DNA of 64,000 nt from Pseudosulfitobacter sp. DSM 107133 (GCF_022788695.1 NZ_CP085155.1:496001-560000), one strand, 5' to 3'; counted from the first letter of the stretch, positions 26,813 through 36,148 are shown. Made by a program: numbers and translations. Notes: generated by a model not told the origin, from the sequence alone.

Positions 26813-27724
26813 TCAGGTCCTTTCTTTGATCTGTGTTTCCGCAGCTTTGGGCTGCGTATCAGCAAGAGCAAAAGCCCAGCGAAGCGCGCGGTTCACCGCC
26901 ACCGGCAGCACCGACATATGCGTCTCGTCCGCGTAGATTTCGCACCGTGTGGTCACCCCGCGCGCTGACAGGGCAGCCGCCATGTCTTGCGCGGCGGCGA
27001 CGGTCCGGGTCTTGGCCTTTTCCGCCAGCCGCTCTGCCGCTTCGGGTCCGCTGGCCTGAAACGGTGCCAATGCGTCACCCTCCCACTCACCAGCCGACAA
27101 ATGCACCCGCAGGCGATGTTCGCCCACGTCAAAACGGTCGAGATGATCCAGCAAAAAGCTGTCTTCCCATGTGATCGCGGGGCTGGCGGCAATCCAGTTG
27201 GCAAAGGCATCGGGGCGGGTGAACATCAGCCACAGCGCAAACAGCCCGCCAAAGGAATGGCCAAACAGCGATTGCCGCGCCGGATCCAGCGCCACCTGAC
27301 CAGTCAGAAAGCCCCGCACATCCTCCAGCAAAAACCGCGCCATTTCCGCGCCGCCGCCGGTCCTGACCTCGGGGCCATCCGGCACAAAAGGGGGATAGGT
27401 TTGCCCCGGCGGCGGTCCCAGATCCCAGCTGCGTCGGAAGGAATCGTAGGCCGCGTCGCTCGGATAACCCACCGCGATCAGCACGCCCCAGCCAAGGTTG
27501 GTGCCCCTGGGCCAGAACGCCTGTGCACGCATCACATCCACCGCCGTGCCAATCACCGCGTTGCCATCAAGCAGCCACAGCGCGGGCCATCCGGCTGCGG
27601 GGGCCTCGCCCGGCGGCACCCATAGAAATACGCGGCGGATATCGCCGGTCTGGCTGTCTTTCAAATCGAACCAGCGGGTGCCGCCATTGTCGGCCAGGCC
27701 CTGCGCCACAACATCCCGCATCAT
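26813..27724 (-). CDS. Siderophore esterase (Fes/IroE-like alpha/beta hydrolase)
   Basis: A 303-residue esterase-D/enterobactin-esterase-type hydrolase. The nucleophile elbow is GHSFGG with S157, followed by LFALWLMFTRPDAF and WIAASPAITWED, and the catalytic His lies in YADETHMS. No signal peptide is visible, so it should act in the cytoplasm, cleaving an ester-linked siderophore to release iron. ATG 27724 is chosen since GAGGT lies six bases upstream and it overlaps the preceding stop; the longer frame to 27946 only reads through that gene. Its presence implies the siderophore contains ester bonds, as in cyclic trimers. Confidence 0.83.
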   Translation of the reverse strand: MMRDVVAQGLADNGGTRWFDLKDSQTGDIRRVFLWVPPGEAPAAGWPALWLLDGNAVIGTAVDVMRAQAFWPRGTNLGWGVLIAVGYPSDAAYDSFRRSWDLGPPPGQTYPPFVPDGPEVRTGGGAEMARFLLEDVRGFLTGQVALDPARQSLFGHSFGGLFALWLMFTRPDAFANWIAASPAITWEDSFLLDHLDRFDVGEHRLRVHLSAGEWEGDALAPFQASGPEAAERLAEKAKTRTVAAAQDMAAALSARGVTTRCEIYADETHMSVLPVAVNRALRWAFALADTQPKAAETQIKERT

Positions 27725-28887
27725 GCCGCCACCTCTTGTGCGGCGTGCAAGGCCGCGCGCAGATCGTCCATCAGCAGCTCCGCAGGTTCCAGCCCTGCCG
27801 CCAACCGGATGGTGCGCGGGCTGACGCCAAAGCGTTGAAACACATTCGCCGCCCCCGCAAGTGCGCAGGCCGCCTGACCCGGCACAATCAGGCTTTCGGG
27901 TCCGCCCCAGCTGACTCCGATCCGGATCGTGCGCAGCGCATCGCAAAAGCGGGCCACATCCACACCTGCCGCCAGATCAAAGGCAAACAACCCGCCAAAT
28001 CCGCACAGCCCCTCGGGACGCGTGGCCAGCAATCCCGGATGATGCAGGGCTGTGACCTGCGGATGCGCCGCCAGCCCCTGCGCCAGCGTTAGCCCCGTCT
28101 GCATATGGCGCGCCATCCGCATATCCAGCGTGCGCATGCCACGCAGCACCAGAAACGCATCCATCGGCGACATGCGCCCGCCGAACAGGTGGGTTGCCTC
28201 GTGGTCAATGGTCTGGATCATCTGGCGCGATCCCGTGACCAGCCCGCCCAGCGTGTCGCTGTGGCCCGACAGGTATTTCGACGCCGCATGCACCACCAGG
28301 TCGACGGCCAGCTCATGCGGGCGCTGGTACAGCGGTGTGGCCCAGCTGTTGTCGATCACCGAGATTACCCCCAGACGCTGCGCCTCGGTCGCAATGGCAC
28401 GCAGATCTTGCAGACGAAAGGTCCATGAGGTCGGGCTTTCCAGATAGACCAGCCGCGCACCCGCCAGCGCATCAACCATCGCCTGCGTGTCGGTGCCATC
28501 GACATAGGTGGTTTCAACCCCGAACCGCGCCAATACCGTTTCGAACAGGCGGAAAGCGTCGGAATACAGATGCTCGACCGCGACAATGCGGTCACCGGCC
28601 TGTACAAACGGCAGCACCGCGCCGCAAATCGCCGCCATCCCCGACGAAAACCCGCGCGCCGCCTCCGCGCCTTCCAGCCGCGCAATCAGGTCTTCCAGCT
28701 CGCAAACTGTCGGGTTGTCGCCGCGCGAATAGATGAACCTGTCTGAACGGCCGGCAAAGACATCTTCGATCTGGGCATAGCTGTCGAACAGGAACGAACT
28801 GCTTTGAAAGATCGGCGTGGCGCTGGCGTCATGTGGCACGGGGCGCGATGGCGAAATCAGATCGGCTGTGGGTGGTGTTCGGGTCAT
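27721..28887 (-). CDS. Cys/Met metabolism PLP enzyme (cystathionine gamma-lyase/beta-lyase-like)
   Basis: A 388-residue fold-type I PLP enzyme. YSRGDNPTVCELEDLIARLE, RGFSSGMAAICGAV, VIDNSWATPLYQRP and the Schiff-base lysine K204 (HAASKYLSGHSD) identify the family. Typical reactions are gamma- or beta-elimination or replacement on sulfur amino acids. It is embedded in the siderophore operon by 4-base overlaps on both sides, so it probably makes or processes a precursor, but no known hydroxamate pathway I can name requires it. An epimerase-like or amino-acid-supply role is possible and unproven. GGAG precedes the ATG at seven bases. Confidence 0.85.
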   Translation of the reverse strand: MTRTPPTADLISPSRPVPHDASATPIFQSSSFLFDSYAQIEDVFAGRSDRFIYSRGDNPTVCELEDLIARLEGAEAARGFSSGMAAICGAVLPFVQAGDRIVAVEHLYSDAFRLFETVLARFGVETTYVDGTDTQAMVDALAGARLVYLESPTSWTFRLQDLRAIATEAQRLGVISVIDNSWATPLYQRPHELAVDLVVHAASKYLSGHSDTLGGLVTGSRQMIQTIDHEATHLFGGRMSPMDAFLVLRGMRTLDMRMARHMQTGLTLAQGLAAHPQVTALHHPGLLATRPEGLCGFGGLFAFDLAAGVDVARFCDALRTIRIGVSWGGPESLIVPGQAACALAGAANVFQRFGVSPRTIRLAAGLEPAELLMDDLRAALHAAQEVAA

Positions 28888-30209
28888 ACAGAGGCTCCGG
28901 TGGTTGAAAGGGGAAACAGGGCGGCGCGGATCGGGACCAGCGCCAACAGCGCAGCCAGCCAGGCCGCAACAAGAACGGCCATGGCAATGCCAACAGGGCC
29001 GAACAGCGGCACCATCAGCGCCATCGCCGGCCACAGCAGCCAGCCCATCGGCGCAAGGCCAAGAACGGTCGCAAGACGCGGCTGCACGGTGGCTTGCAGG
29101 GTGATCTGCGCACACAGGCGCAGCGCAATCGCGGGCAGGGAAAGGGCAAGGTATGACAGCATCGCAGCGGCCTGTGCCACGATGGCAGGATCAATCACAA
29201 ACAGTCGCACCAGCGGGCGCGCGCCCATACTGAACAGTATGGACAGCACAACAGTGGTTGCCCCGCAAAGGTACAAAACCCGGCGCAACGTGGCGGTAAA
29301 CCGCGCGGCATTGGCGCTACCATGCGCGTGCGACAGGATCGGCTGCACCCCAATGGCAAACCCCTCAAGCGGCAGCATCACGACAAAAACCAGACGCAGG
29401 GCAATCCCCAGCGCGGCCAGATCATCCGCCCCGCCAACGGCGGTGGCGATGCGCAGCAGGGCCATCAGGCTCAGCGTGGTCACCGCGACAGCCGCCGCTT
29501 CGGGCAGCCCGACGCGCAGCACCGGCGCCAACAGGCGCAGCGGGCCAAATGTCGGACGGCGGCGCGGGGCGCAAAAATGCCATGCCCAGACACTCAGCGT
29601 GACAGATTGCGCGCACAGCGTCGCCCATGCCGCCCCCGGCAGCCCAAGGTTCAGCCCAAAGATAAACACCGGATCAAGAAGGATGTTCAGACCAAAACAC
29701 AGGCCCAGTGTTTTCAGGCTAAAGGCTGCATTGCCGCGCCCGATGGCCAGAAAATCGCAAAGGATTTGCAAGATGGCGCAGCCGATGGTCAGGGATTGTA
29801 TCGCCAGATAGGGACGCGCGGTTGCCAGCAATTCACCCTGTGCGCCCAGCAGGTGCAACAGCCCCCCGCCAAAGGCCCACAGCCCGCCAACAGCGCCCAC
29901 AGCCAGCACCAGCGCCGCCGCCATCGACACACCCGCCACCGCGCGTGCCTGATCCGGCTGACCCGCGCCCAGCGATCTGGCCGTGGCACTGGCCGCACCA
30001 ATGCCCAGCCCGATCCCCGCCGCCGCGACCAATCCCGCAAGCGGCGCCAGCAACACAAGTGCGGCCAGCGCATCGCCCCCCAGCCGCCCGACAAAGGCCG
30101 CATCAACCGCCTGATGCAACGCGTTCAGCGACAGCCCCGCCATCGCGGGCAGGCCCAGGCGCCACATCAGGCGGGGCAGGTTCGGATCAGACAGATCGCT
30201 GTCGGCCAT
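28884..30209 (-). CDS. MATE-family efflux transporter (probable siderophore exporter)
   Basis: A 441-residue membrane protein with about twelve hydrophobic segments and the MATE pattern RLGLPAMAGLSLNALHQAVDAAFVG near the N-terminus and GLPEAAAVAVTTLS at the second half. MATE proteins export cationic or amphipathic compounds using ion gradients. Leading a siderophore operon, its likely job is secretion of the product across the inner membrane. ATG 30209 is chosen for its AAGGAG site; the upstream open stretch to 30356 is the promoter region. Its end overlaps the PLP enzyme start (ATGA). Confidence 0.87.
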   Translation of the reverse strand: MADSDLSDPNLPRLMWRLGLPAMAGLSLNALHQAVDAAFVGRLGGDALAALVLLAPLAGLVAAAGIGLGIGAASATARSLGAGQPDQARAVAGVSMAAALVLAVGAVGGLWAFGGGLLHLLGAQGELLATARPYLAIQSLTIGCAILQILCDFLAIGRGNAAFSLKTLGLCFGLNILLDPVFIFGLNLGLPGAAWATLCAQSVTLSVWAWHFCAPRRRPTFGPLRLLAPVLRVGLPEAAAVAVTTLSLMALLRIATAVGGADDLAALGIALRLVFVVMLPLEGFAIGVQPILSHAHGSANAARFTATLRRVLYLCGATTVVLSILFSMGARPLVRLFVIDPAIVAQAAAMLSYLALSLPAIALRLCAQITLQATVQPRLATVLGLAPMGWLLWPAMALMVPLFGPVGIAMAVLVAAWLAALLALVPIRAALFPLSTTGASV

Positions 30210-30249
30210 ATGTTTCTCCTTGTCCTGGTCACAGGACGCGGCGGCCTGC

Positions 30250-30297
30250 GGAAAATTCACCCTTTGCAGAAAATTTTTTTGGACCAGTGAATTTTCC
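30250..30297. promoter_or_regulatory. Perfect inverted repeat between the divergent siderophore operons (candidate paired ECF promoters)
   Basis: GGAAAATTCAC (30250-30260) and GTGAATTTTCC (30287-30297) are perfect 11-bp inverted copies separated by 26 bases. GGAAAAT resembles the -35 element of FecI-type sigma factors, and each copy points toward one operon. Starts about 35 bases downstream would give leaders of roughly 55-60 bases to the MATE (30209) and MbtH (30343) genes. Confidence 0.5.
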
Positions 30298-30342
30298 CAA
30301 CTCCGAAACGTCAGCAGGGAAAGAGCTGAAAGGAAAACCCAG

Positions 30343-30546
30343 ATGACCCTTCCCAACGAAACTCAAATCCTGTGGCGCGTGCTGCGCAATTGCGAAGGGC
30401 GCTATTCGATGACGCGCGCCACACACCCTATCCCCGCAGGCTGGACCCCTGTCGGCGACGCCGCTTTGCGTACCGAATGTCTGGAACGTATCGGCACATT
30501 GTGGACCGATATGCGCCCCCTGAGCGTGCAGGAGGCATTGGCATGA
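30343..30546 (+). CDS. MbtH-like NRPS accessory protein
   Basis: A 67-residue protein with the MbtH pattern: LRNCEGRYSM, PIPAGWTPVGD, ECLERIGTLWTDMRP. These small proteins bind adenylation domains and are needed for their folding or activity. The usual SLWP after the Asn-Glu segment reads SMTR here, a divergent form. ATG 30343 has AAGGA eight bases upstream; the frame runs upstream to 30220 through the promoter without homology. Its stop overlaps the NRPS start, so the pair is translationally coupled. Confidence 0.85.
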   Translation: MTLPNETQILWRVLRNCEGRYSMTRATHPIPAGWTPVGDAALRTECLERIGTLWTDMRPLSVQEALA

Positions 30547-33500
30547 GCAAGGATTTCATCACCCCCACGGCCCAACCGCTGACCCCGCTTGAGCGGCGCA
30601 TCTATGCCCACGACCATGTGGGAGAGCTGGCGCCCTTTGCCTATGAGACGTTGATATTGGGCTTTGACCACCGCTTTGCCCGCGCGGGTCTGGTAACTGC
30701 CATCAATGATGTTCTGGCGCAGCATCCGGCGTTCACAGCTGCCTTCGTGACCCATGCAGGCGGCGCGGTTGAACGGCACGACACGGGCCAGACGGGGCTG
30801 GTGGTGCATCAGGCTGGTGATCTTGATCGCGCCCGCGCCCATGCCGCAACCCACGCGCCCGATCTGGCTGGCCACCCCGCCTGCGCCGATCTGTGGCCCG
30901 ATGGCAGCGCCGGGCATATCCTGACCCTGGTGCTGCACCCTGTTCTGGGGGATGACGCGACATTTGCAAGCATCGAGGCGGCGTTGTGGGGGGCCTTGGC
31001 TCTGCGCCCCGCGCCAGATGTAACGTCGGCCCCCGCCGCGGACAATCCGCCCCTGAACGCCCGCACCCAATGGCGCGAGCTGATGAACAGCCACCAGATC
31101 GCGCGCCTGCCGCATCGCTATGTGGCCCCCGAGCAGGGACTGCCAACCGTCAAACGCATTACCCGCCAGATCACGATACCGGAACAGGTCGGATCGCTTG
31201 TTGCCCCCACCGACATAGCAGCAGCGCTTGGCATCGTTCTGCGCCGCTACGGCGCGCAGGATGCGTTGCGTTTTGCCGTGGCGCTGCCACCACAGGCCGC
31301 AGAACGGCGCAGCACCGATCTGCGCCCCCTGTGCCTGTCCCCAGACCTGACCGCGCCCTTTGGCGACACCGTGGCCCTGACCGCACGCGCGTTACATGCC
31401 GCACCGCCCGTGCCGTCAGAAACCCTGATCCAAGATCAGCTGGCCCATGCCGATGCCGATCCGCACCCGCTGGGCGCAATCGCACTGTACCTGCGCGCAA
31501 ACCGCGCCCTGCCAGCAGGGGTTTGCCACCATCACCGCCCGATGCCCCCCAGCGCCGAAGAACTGGTGCTGACTGCCCAAAGCACGCCGCAAGGCATCGA
31601 GCTGCACGCCGATGCCGACGCCGCCCTGTTCGAACCGGCCCTGATCGAACGGTTTCTGCGGCACCTGCAACGGGTGCTGCACGCGGGCCTGCACCAGCCC
31701 GACCTGCCGGTCGGGCACATTCCGCTGCTGGATGACGCTGAACTGGCCACCCTGTCGGCCCCCTATCCCGATGACACACCGGTTGATCCAAGGGCCACGC
31801 ATGAAATCATCGCCGCCCATGCGCTGACCACACCCGACAAGATTGCCATTATCAGCGGGGCCGACCGTCTGACCCACGCCACGCTGGACGCGCGCGCCAA
31901 TGCGTTGGCGCACCGGCTGTGCGCCGCCGGTGTCGGGGCGGAAACGCCCGTGGCCATCCTGATCGAGCGCGGCGCTGATGCAATCGTGGCGATCCTTGCC
32001 GTGCTCAAGGCGGGTGGCGCCTATATCCCTGTCGAACCCGACCACCCCAGCAGCCGCAACCATCATATCCTGACCGATGCGGGTGTTGCCGTGGTTCTGA
32101 CCCGCAGCCACTTCCGCGACCGGCTGCCCGATGCGCTTGCGGCCCGGATCATCTGTCTGGACGATCTGGACGACGCACCGCGCCCGGATGCGCCCGAAGT
32201 CACCATCCACCCCGACCAGCTGGCCTATGTCATGTATACCTCCGGCTCTACCGGCAAACCCAAGGGCGTGGCGGTGGAACATGGCCCCCTGTCGCACCAC
32301 AACCAGACCACCGCGCGCGTCTATGAGATGAGCGCCGAAAGCCGCGAGCTGCCGTTCCTGCCGTTTTCCTCCGACGGTGGCCACGAACGCTGGATGGTGC
32401 CGCTGATGATGGGCGGCTCGGTTGTGGTGCCCGACGGGCCGCTGTGGACGCCCGAGCAAACCCTGGGGGCGATGCGCGAACACGGCTGCAACAATGCCTC
32501 GATCCCCACGACCTATCTGCAACAGCTGGCCGAATGGGCCGAAGACACCGGAACCGCCCCGCCGATGCGGCTGTATTCCTTTGGCGGCGAAGGGCTGGCG
32601 CAGTCCACCTTCGACCTGCTCAGCCGCGCCCTGAACGCGCAGACCCTGATTAACGGCTATGGCCCGACCGAAACCATCATGACCCCGATGGTCTGGAAAG
32701 TGGCCGCAGGCACGCGGTTTCAGGGCACCTATGCGCCGCTGGGCCGCGCGGTGGGCGACAGGCGGGTCTATGTGCTGGACGAAGACATGATGCCCTGCCC
32801 GCAAGGGGTGGTGGGCGAGATCTATCTGGGCGGCACCGGCGTTGCGCGCGGTTATGTCGGGCAGCCGCAGGTCACCGCCGACCGTTTCATTCCAGACCCC
32901 TTCGGGCCAGCGCTCGACGGCACATCGGGCGCGCGGCTGTACCGCACCGGCGATCAGGGACGCTGGCGCGAGGATGGCACGGTCGAATTCGTGGGTCGCG
33001 TCGATCTGCAAATCAAGATCAACGGCTATCGCATCGAACCCGGCGAAATCGAGGCCGCACTGCTGGGCGAACCCGACGTGACCGAGGCGCTGGTGCTGCT
33101 GCGCGAGGATGGCGGGGCCAAACGGCTGATCGGCTATGTCACCGGCCCCGCGCCGGGGGCCGGTGACGCCCTGCGCCGCGCATTGGAAAGCAAGCTGCCC
33201 AAACACATGCTGCCCGAGGCGGTGGTGGTGCTGGACAAGATGCCGACCAACCCCAACGCCAAACTGGATCGCGCCGCCCTGCCCCTGCCCGAGGCGCGCA
33301 GCCGACAGACACAGGGCGTTGCGCCCGCCTCGACCGCGGAACAGCAGGTGCTGACGCTGTGGCGCGATCTTCTGACCCTGCCCGACCTTGGCGTGACCGA
33401 TGATTTCTTTGCCATGGGCGGCTCGTCTCTGCTGGCGCTGAAAGCCATCGCAGGAATGCGCAAACTGTGGCCCGAGGTGCCGCTGACGGTGGCCGATTTC

Positions 33501-34385
33501 TTTGATGCACCCACGGTGCGTGGCTTCTGCACCCGCATGACGCAGGGCGGGCAGACCGGGCGCGCCGCCATCACCCTGCGGGCGGGTGGCACCAAACCAC
33601 GGCTGTATTGCTTTCCGGGGCTGCTGGTCTCGACCCGCGAATATCTGCGGCTGACCGATTACCTTGGGCCCGATCAACCCGTCACCGGGTTTCTGTGCCA
33701 TTCGCTGAACGAAAACAAACAGTTGAACGTATCGGTGGCAGATGTGGTGGCCGAATATGTCGATCACATCCGCCGCGAAAGCGCCGGCGCGCCGGTGGCG
33801 TTTCTGGGCTGGTCATGGGGCGGTCTGCTGGCGTGGGAAGCCGCACGGCAGTTGCAGCACGAGGTCGATCTGAAACTGCTGGGCATGGTCGATGTCTGCG
33901 ATCTGGGCACCGATTTTACCCCCGGTGCCACGCCGGTCTTTGCCCCCGGAGAACGCGCGCGGCTTGAGGACGACTTGCAAGCATGGCTGGCCCGCACGCA
34001 GATGCGTGCACAATGGGATCAGTTGATTGGCGCGATGGACGCCGAATGCTATGCGCAGTTCCTGCGGTTCATCGGCAACGAGTCCGACCCCCTGCCCTAT
34101 GACGGGCCGGAGATTTCCAGCCGCGAACACACGTTCTGGGTGCTGATCGACAATGCGCTGGTGTTCCGCCAGCACCGGCTGACGCGGCTGGACGTGCCGG
34201 TGGCTTCGTTCAGCGCGGGCGACAGCCTCAGCCGCGGGCTGAACCTGATGGACTGGCGCAAATGGTCGGCACGCGCCACGCCCGCCGAGATTGTAAGCGG
34301 CACCAACCATCTGCACATCATCGGTGATCCGGCGTTTCACGACCGGTTTCGCGCGCGTCTGAATGCGGCCTTTGCGATGGGCTGA
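30543..34385 (+). CDS. Single-module NRPS, degenerate C - A - T - TE (hydroxamate siderophore synthetase, VbsS-like)
   Basis: 1280 residues. An N-terminal condensation-like region (about 10-400) carries LHPVLGDD (131-138) where a functional domain has HHxxxDG. The adenylation domain (about 420-910) has YTSGSTGKPKG (565-575), NGYGPTE (704-710), NGYRIEPGEIE and K907 (PTNPNAKLDR); its A4 segment FSSDGGHE (608-615) keeps the Asp that binds the amino group. The carrier serine is S961 (MGGSSLLAL) and the thioesterase serine S1091 (GWSWGG), with His in TNHLHI. A one-module synthetase ending in TE suggests iterative assembly of a linear or cyclic oligomer of an acyl-hydroxyornithine unit, as for vicibactin. 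No phosphopantetheinyl transferase is in the window. Confidence 0.85.
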   Translation: MSKDFITPTAQPLTPLERRIYAHDHVGELAPFAYETLILGFDHRFARAGLVTAINDVLAQHPAFTAAFVTHAGGAVERHDTGQTGLVVHQAGDLDRARAHAATHAPDLAGHPACADLWPDGSAGHILTLVLHPVLGDDATFASIEAALWGALALRPAPDVTSAPAADNPPLNARTQWRELMNSHQIARLPHRYVAPEQGLPTVKRITRQITIPEQVGSLVAPTDIAAALGIVLRRYGAQDALRFAVALPPQAAERRSTDLRPLCLSPDLTAPFGDTVALTARALHAAPPVPSETLIQDQLAHADADPHPLGAIALYLRANRALPAGVCHHHRPMPPSAEELVLTAQSTPQGIELHADADAALFEPALIERFLRHLQRVLHAGLHQPDLPVGHIPLLDDAELATLSAPYPDDTPVDPRATHEIIAAHALTTPDKIAIISGADRLTHATLDARANALAHRLCAAGVGAETPVAILIERGADAIVAILAVLKAGGAYIPVEPDHPSSRNHHILTDAGVAVVLTRSHFRDRLPDALAARIICLDDLDDAPRPDAPEVTIHPDQLAYVMYTSGSTGKPKGVAVEHGPLSHHNQTTARVYEMSAESRELPFLPFSSDGGHERWMVPLMMGGSVVVPDGPLWTPEQTLGAMREHGCNNASIPTTYLQQLAEWAEDTGTAPPMRLYSFGGEGLAQSTFDLLSRALNAQTLINGYGPTETIMTPMVWKVAAGTRFQGTYAPLGRAVGDRRVYVLDEDMMPCPQGVVGEIYLGGTGVARGYVGQPQVTADRFIPDPFGPALDGTSGARLYRTGDQGRWREDGTVEFVGRVDLQIKINGYRIEPGEIEAALLGEPDVTEALVLLREDGGAKRLIGYVTGPAPGAGDALRRALESKLPKHMLPEAVVVLDKMPTNPNAKLDRAALPLPEARSRQTQGVAPASTAEQQVLTLWRDLLTLPDLGVTDDFFAMGGSSLLALKAIAGMRKLWPEVPLTVADFFDAPTVRGFCTRMTQGGQTGRAAITLRAGGTKPRLYCFPGLLVSTREYLRLTDYLGPDQPVTGFLCHSLNENKQLNVSVADVVAEYVDHIRRESAGAPVAFLGWSWGGLLAWEAARQLQHEVDLKLLGMVDVCDLGTDFTPGATPVFAPGERARLEDDLQAWLARTQMRAQWDQLIGAMDAECYAQFLRFIGNESDPLPYDGPEISSREHTFWVLIDNALVFRQHRLTRLDVPVASFSAGDSLSRGLNLMDWRKWSARATPAEIVSGTNHLHIIGDPAFHDRFRARLNAAFAMG

Positions 34386-34390
34386 CACTT

Positions 34391-34420
34391 TGGTCTGGCG
34401 GGGCAACCCCTGCCAGACCA
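34391..34420. terminator. Bidirectional terminator hairpin between NRPS and fepC-like genes
   Basis: TGGTCTGGC (34391-34399) pairs with GCCAGACCA (34412-34420) and GGGG with CCCC, with one bulged T (34411) and a 3-nt loop. It fills the 39-base gap between convergent stops. Confidence 0.75.
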
Positions 34421-34424
34421 CACC

Positions 34425-35207
34425 CTATTCGCGCGGAAAGACCACCGGTTTGCCAAAGACAGGATCGCGGGCCACATCGGCCTGCAAATCATACAGCGCC
34501 GCGACCGTCTGGGGCGTAATCGCCTGCTCTGCCGGGCCTGCGCAGATCAACCGCCCGTCGCGCAGCCCCAGCACATGATCGCAGAACCGCCCCGCAAGGG
34601 TCAGCTCGTGCAATACCATGACAATGCTGCGCTGCCGTTCATCCGCAAGCTGGCGCAGCAGCCGCAACAGCAACAGTTGATGCTGCAAGTCCAGAAAGGC
34701 GGTGGGTTCGTCCAGCAATATCACCGGCGTGTCCTGTGCCAGCGCCAAAGCCAGCCAGACCCGCTGCCGCTGCCCGCCCGACAGCGCGCTCAGGCGGGTT
34801 GTGCGCAGGTCGGACAGACCCGTCGCGGCCAGCGCGCTGTCGATGGCCTTATGGTCCGCTCCTGACAGGGGCCGAAATGCCTTGCGCCAGGGCGTGCGCC
34901 CCTTGGCGACCAGCCCGCCAACGCTCATATCCGGCACCAGCGGCGGGTTTTGTGGCAGATAGGCCATGCGTTGCGCACGTTCGGCCGCAGCAAGGCCTGC
35001 CAGAGGTGCGCCCTGAAACACAATCCGCCCTGCATCGGGCTGTTGCACCCCGGCAAGGCAACGCAGCAAGGTGGACTTCCCGCAGCCGTTCGGCCCGACA
35101 ATACCGGTCAGCCCACCGCGGGGCAAAACCCCCGAAAAGCCGTCATAAATCTGGTGGCCTCCCAGACGCAGCGACAGGTTTTCAATGTTAAAAAGAGGAT
35201 CAGTCAT
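34425..35207 (-). CDS. Ferric-siderophore ABC transporter ATPase (FepC/FhuC-like)
   Basis: A 260-residue ATPase. Walker A is GPNGCGKST (about residues 38-46), Q-loop YLPQNPP, signature [17 protein letters not shown], Walker B VILLDEPTAFLD and the switch His in VLHELT, all as in iron(III)-siderophore importers. It energises the two FecCD permeases encoded immediately upstream in the same operon; the gene junction overlaps. Confidence 0.92.
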   Translation of the reverse strand: MTDPLFNIENLSLRLGGHQIYDGFSGVLPRGGLTGIVGPNGCGKSTLLRCLAGVQQPDAGRIVFQGAPLAGLAAAERAQRMAYLPQNPPLVPDMSVGGLVAKGRTPWRKAFRPLSGADHKAIDSALAATGLSDLRTTRLSALSGGQRQRVWLALALAQDTPVILLDEPTAFLDLQHQLLLLRLLRQLADERQRSIVMVLHELTLAGRFCDHVLGLRDGRLICAGPAEQAITPQTVAALYDLQADVARDPVFGKPVVFPRE

Positions 35208-36148
35208 CAGCGGGTCTCCTGCCGGTCACGCCACAGAAAGAAAATCAGATAGGGCGCACCGATCACCCCCATGACCAAGCCCGTGGGAAACACCGCTACG
35301 GGCGCGATCAGACGTGCCATCAGATCAGCCGCCACCAGCAAACAGGCACCGGTCAGCGCGGCGGGCCATATGGCCGGCGCTTCCGCCCCGCTGACCACGC
35401 GCGCCAGTGGTGCGGCGACAAAGGCCACGAACCCGATGGGCCCCACCGCCAAAGTGCTGGCCGCCGTCAGCGCGGTGACAAGGCCCAGCACCAGAACCCG
35501 CATCCGTGACAGATCAACCCCAAGCGACGCCATCACGTCATCACCCAGCCACAGCAATCCCAGCCGGTGCGCGCGCAGGGCAACCAGCGCCCCGCCTGCC
35601 AGCAACACCAGCCAGACCCAGCCCGCCGTTGCCAGATCGGCACGCGCCAGCGACCCCGAAAGCCAGATCATCGCGCGGGCGGCCTTGGCATCCGGTGCCA
35701 GCACCAGAAGAACCGTTGTGGCCGCCGCCGCCGTGGCCCCGATCCCGATGCCAAAAAGCACAAAGGCCAGCGCCCCGCGCCCCTGTGCCAACAGCGCCAC
35801 GCACAGCATCGCAATCCCCGCCCCACAGGCCGCCCCTGCCAGCAAAGGCAGGTCCAGCAACAGCGCGATGGCAAAGCCCAGCCCCGCCCCCTGCGTCAGC
35901 CCGATGATATCCGGCGTGGCCAGCGGGTTGCGCGTCAGCCCCTGCATCAGCGCGCCCGCCATTCCCAGCGCCATACCGGCCCCGACAGCAATCAGCACAC
36001 GCGGCAGGCGCAGCCCGTAGATCAGAAAATCCTGGGGGTTCAACAGCCCCTGCACCAGCGCCACGGGGCCAAGCCAATTGCGCCCACCGGCCAGTGCCAG
36101 CCAGACCAGTACCGACAGCGTCACAGGCAGAACCGCCGACCGTCTCAT
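35207..36148 (-). CDS. Ferric-siderophore ABC permease (FecCD family, FepG-like)
   Basis: A 313-residue integral membrane protein with eight to nine hydrophobic stretches and the FecCD hallmarks LRLPRVLIAVGAGMALGMAGALMQGLTRNPLATPDIIG near the N-terminal third and GPIGFVAFVAAPLAR near residue 230. It pairs with the upstream permease to form the channel. Its start overlaps the partner stop by four bases. Confidence 0.9.
   Translation of the reverse strand: MRRSAVLPVTLSVLVWLALAGGRNWLGPVALVQGLLNPQDFLIYGLRLPRVLIAVGAGMALGMAGALMQGLTRNPLATPDIIGLTQGAGLGFAIALLLDLPLLAGAACGAGIAMLCVALLAQGRGALAFVLFGIGIGATAAAATTVLLVLAPDAKAARAMIWLSGSLARADLATAGWVWLVLLAGGALVALRAHRLGLLWLGDDVMASLGVDLSRMRVLVLGLVTALTAASTLAVGPIGFVAFVAAPLARVVSGAEAPAIWPAALTGACLLVAADLMARLIAPVAVFPTGLVMGVIGAPYLIFFLWRDRQETR

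Noticed and set aside
30372..30542. An upstream extension of the NRPS frame
   Set aside because: It overlaps the MbtH gene in another frame; the ATG at 30543 overlaps the MbtH stop and matches the expected domain start.
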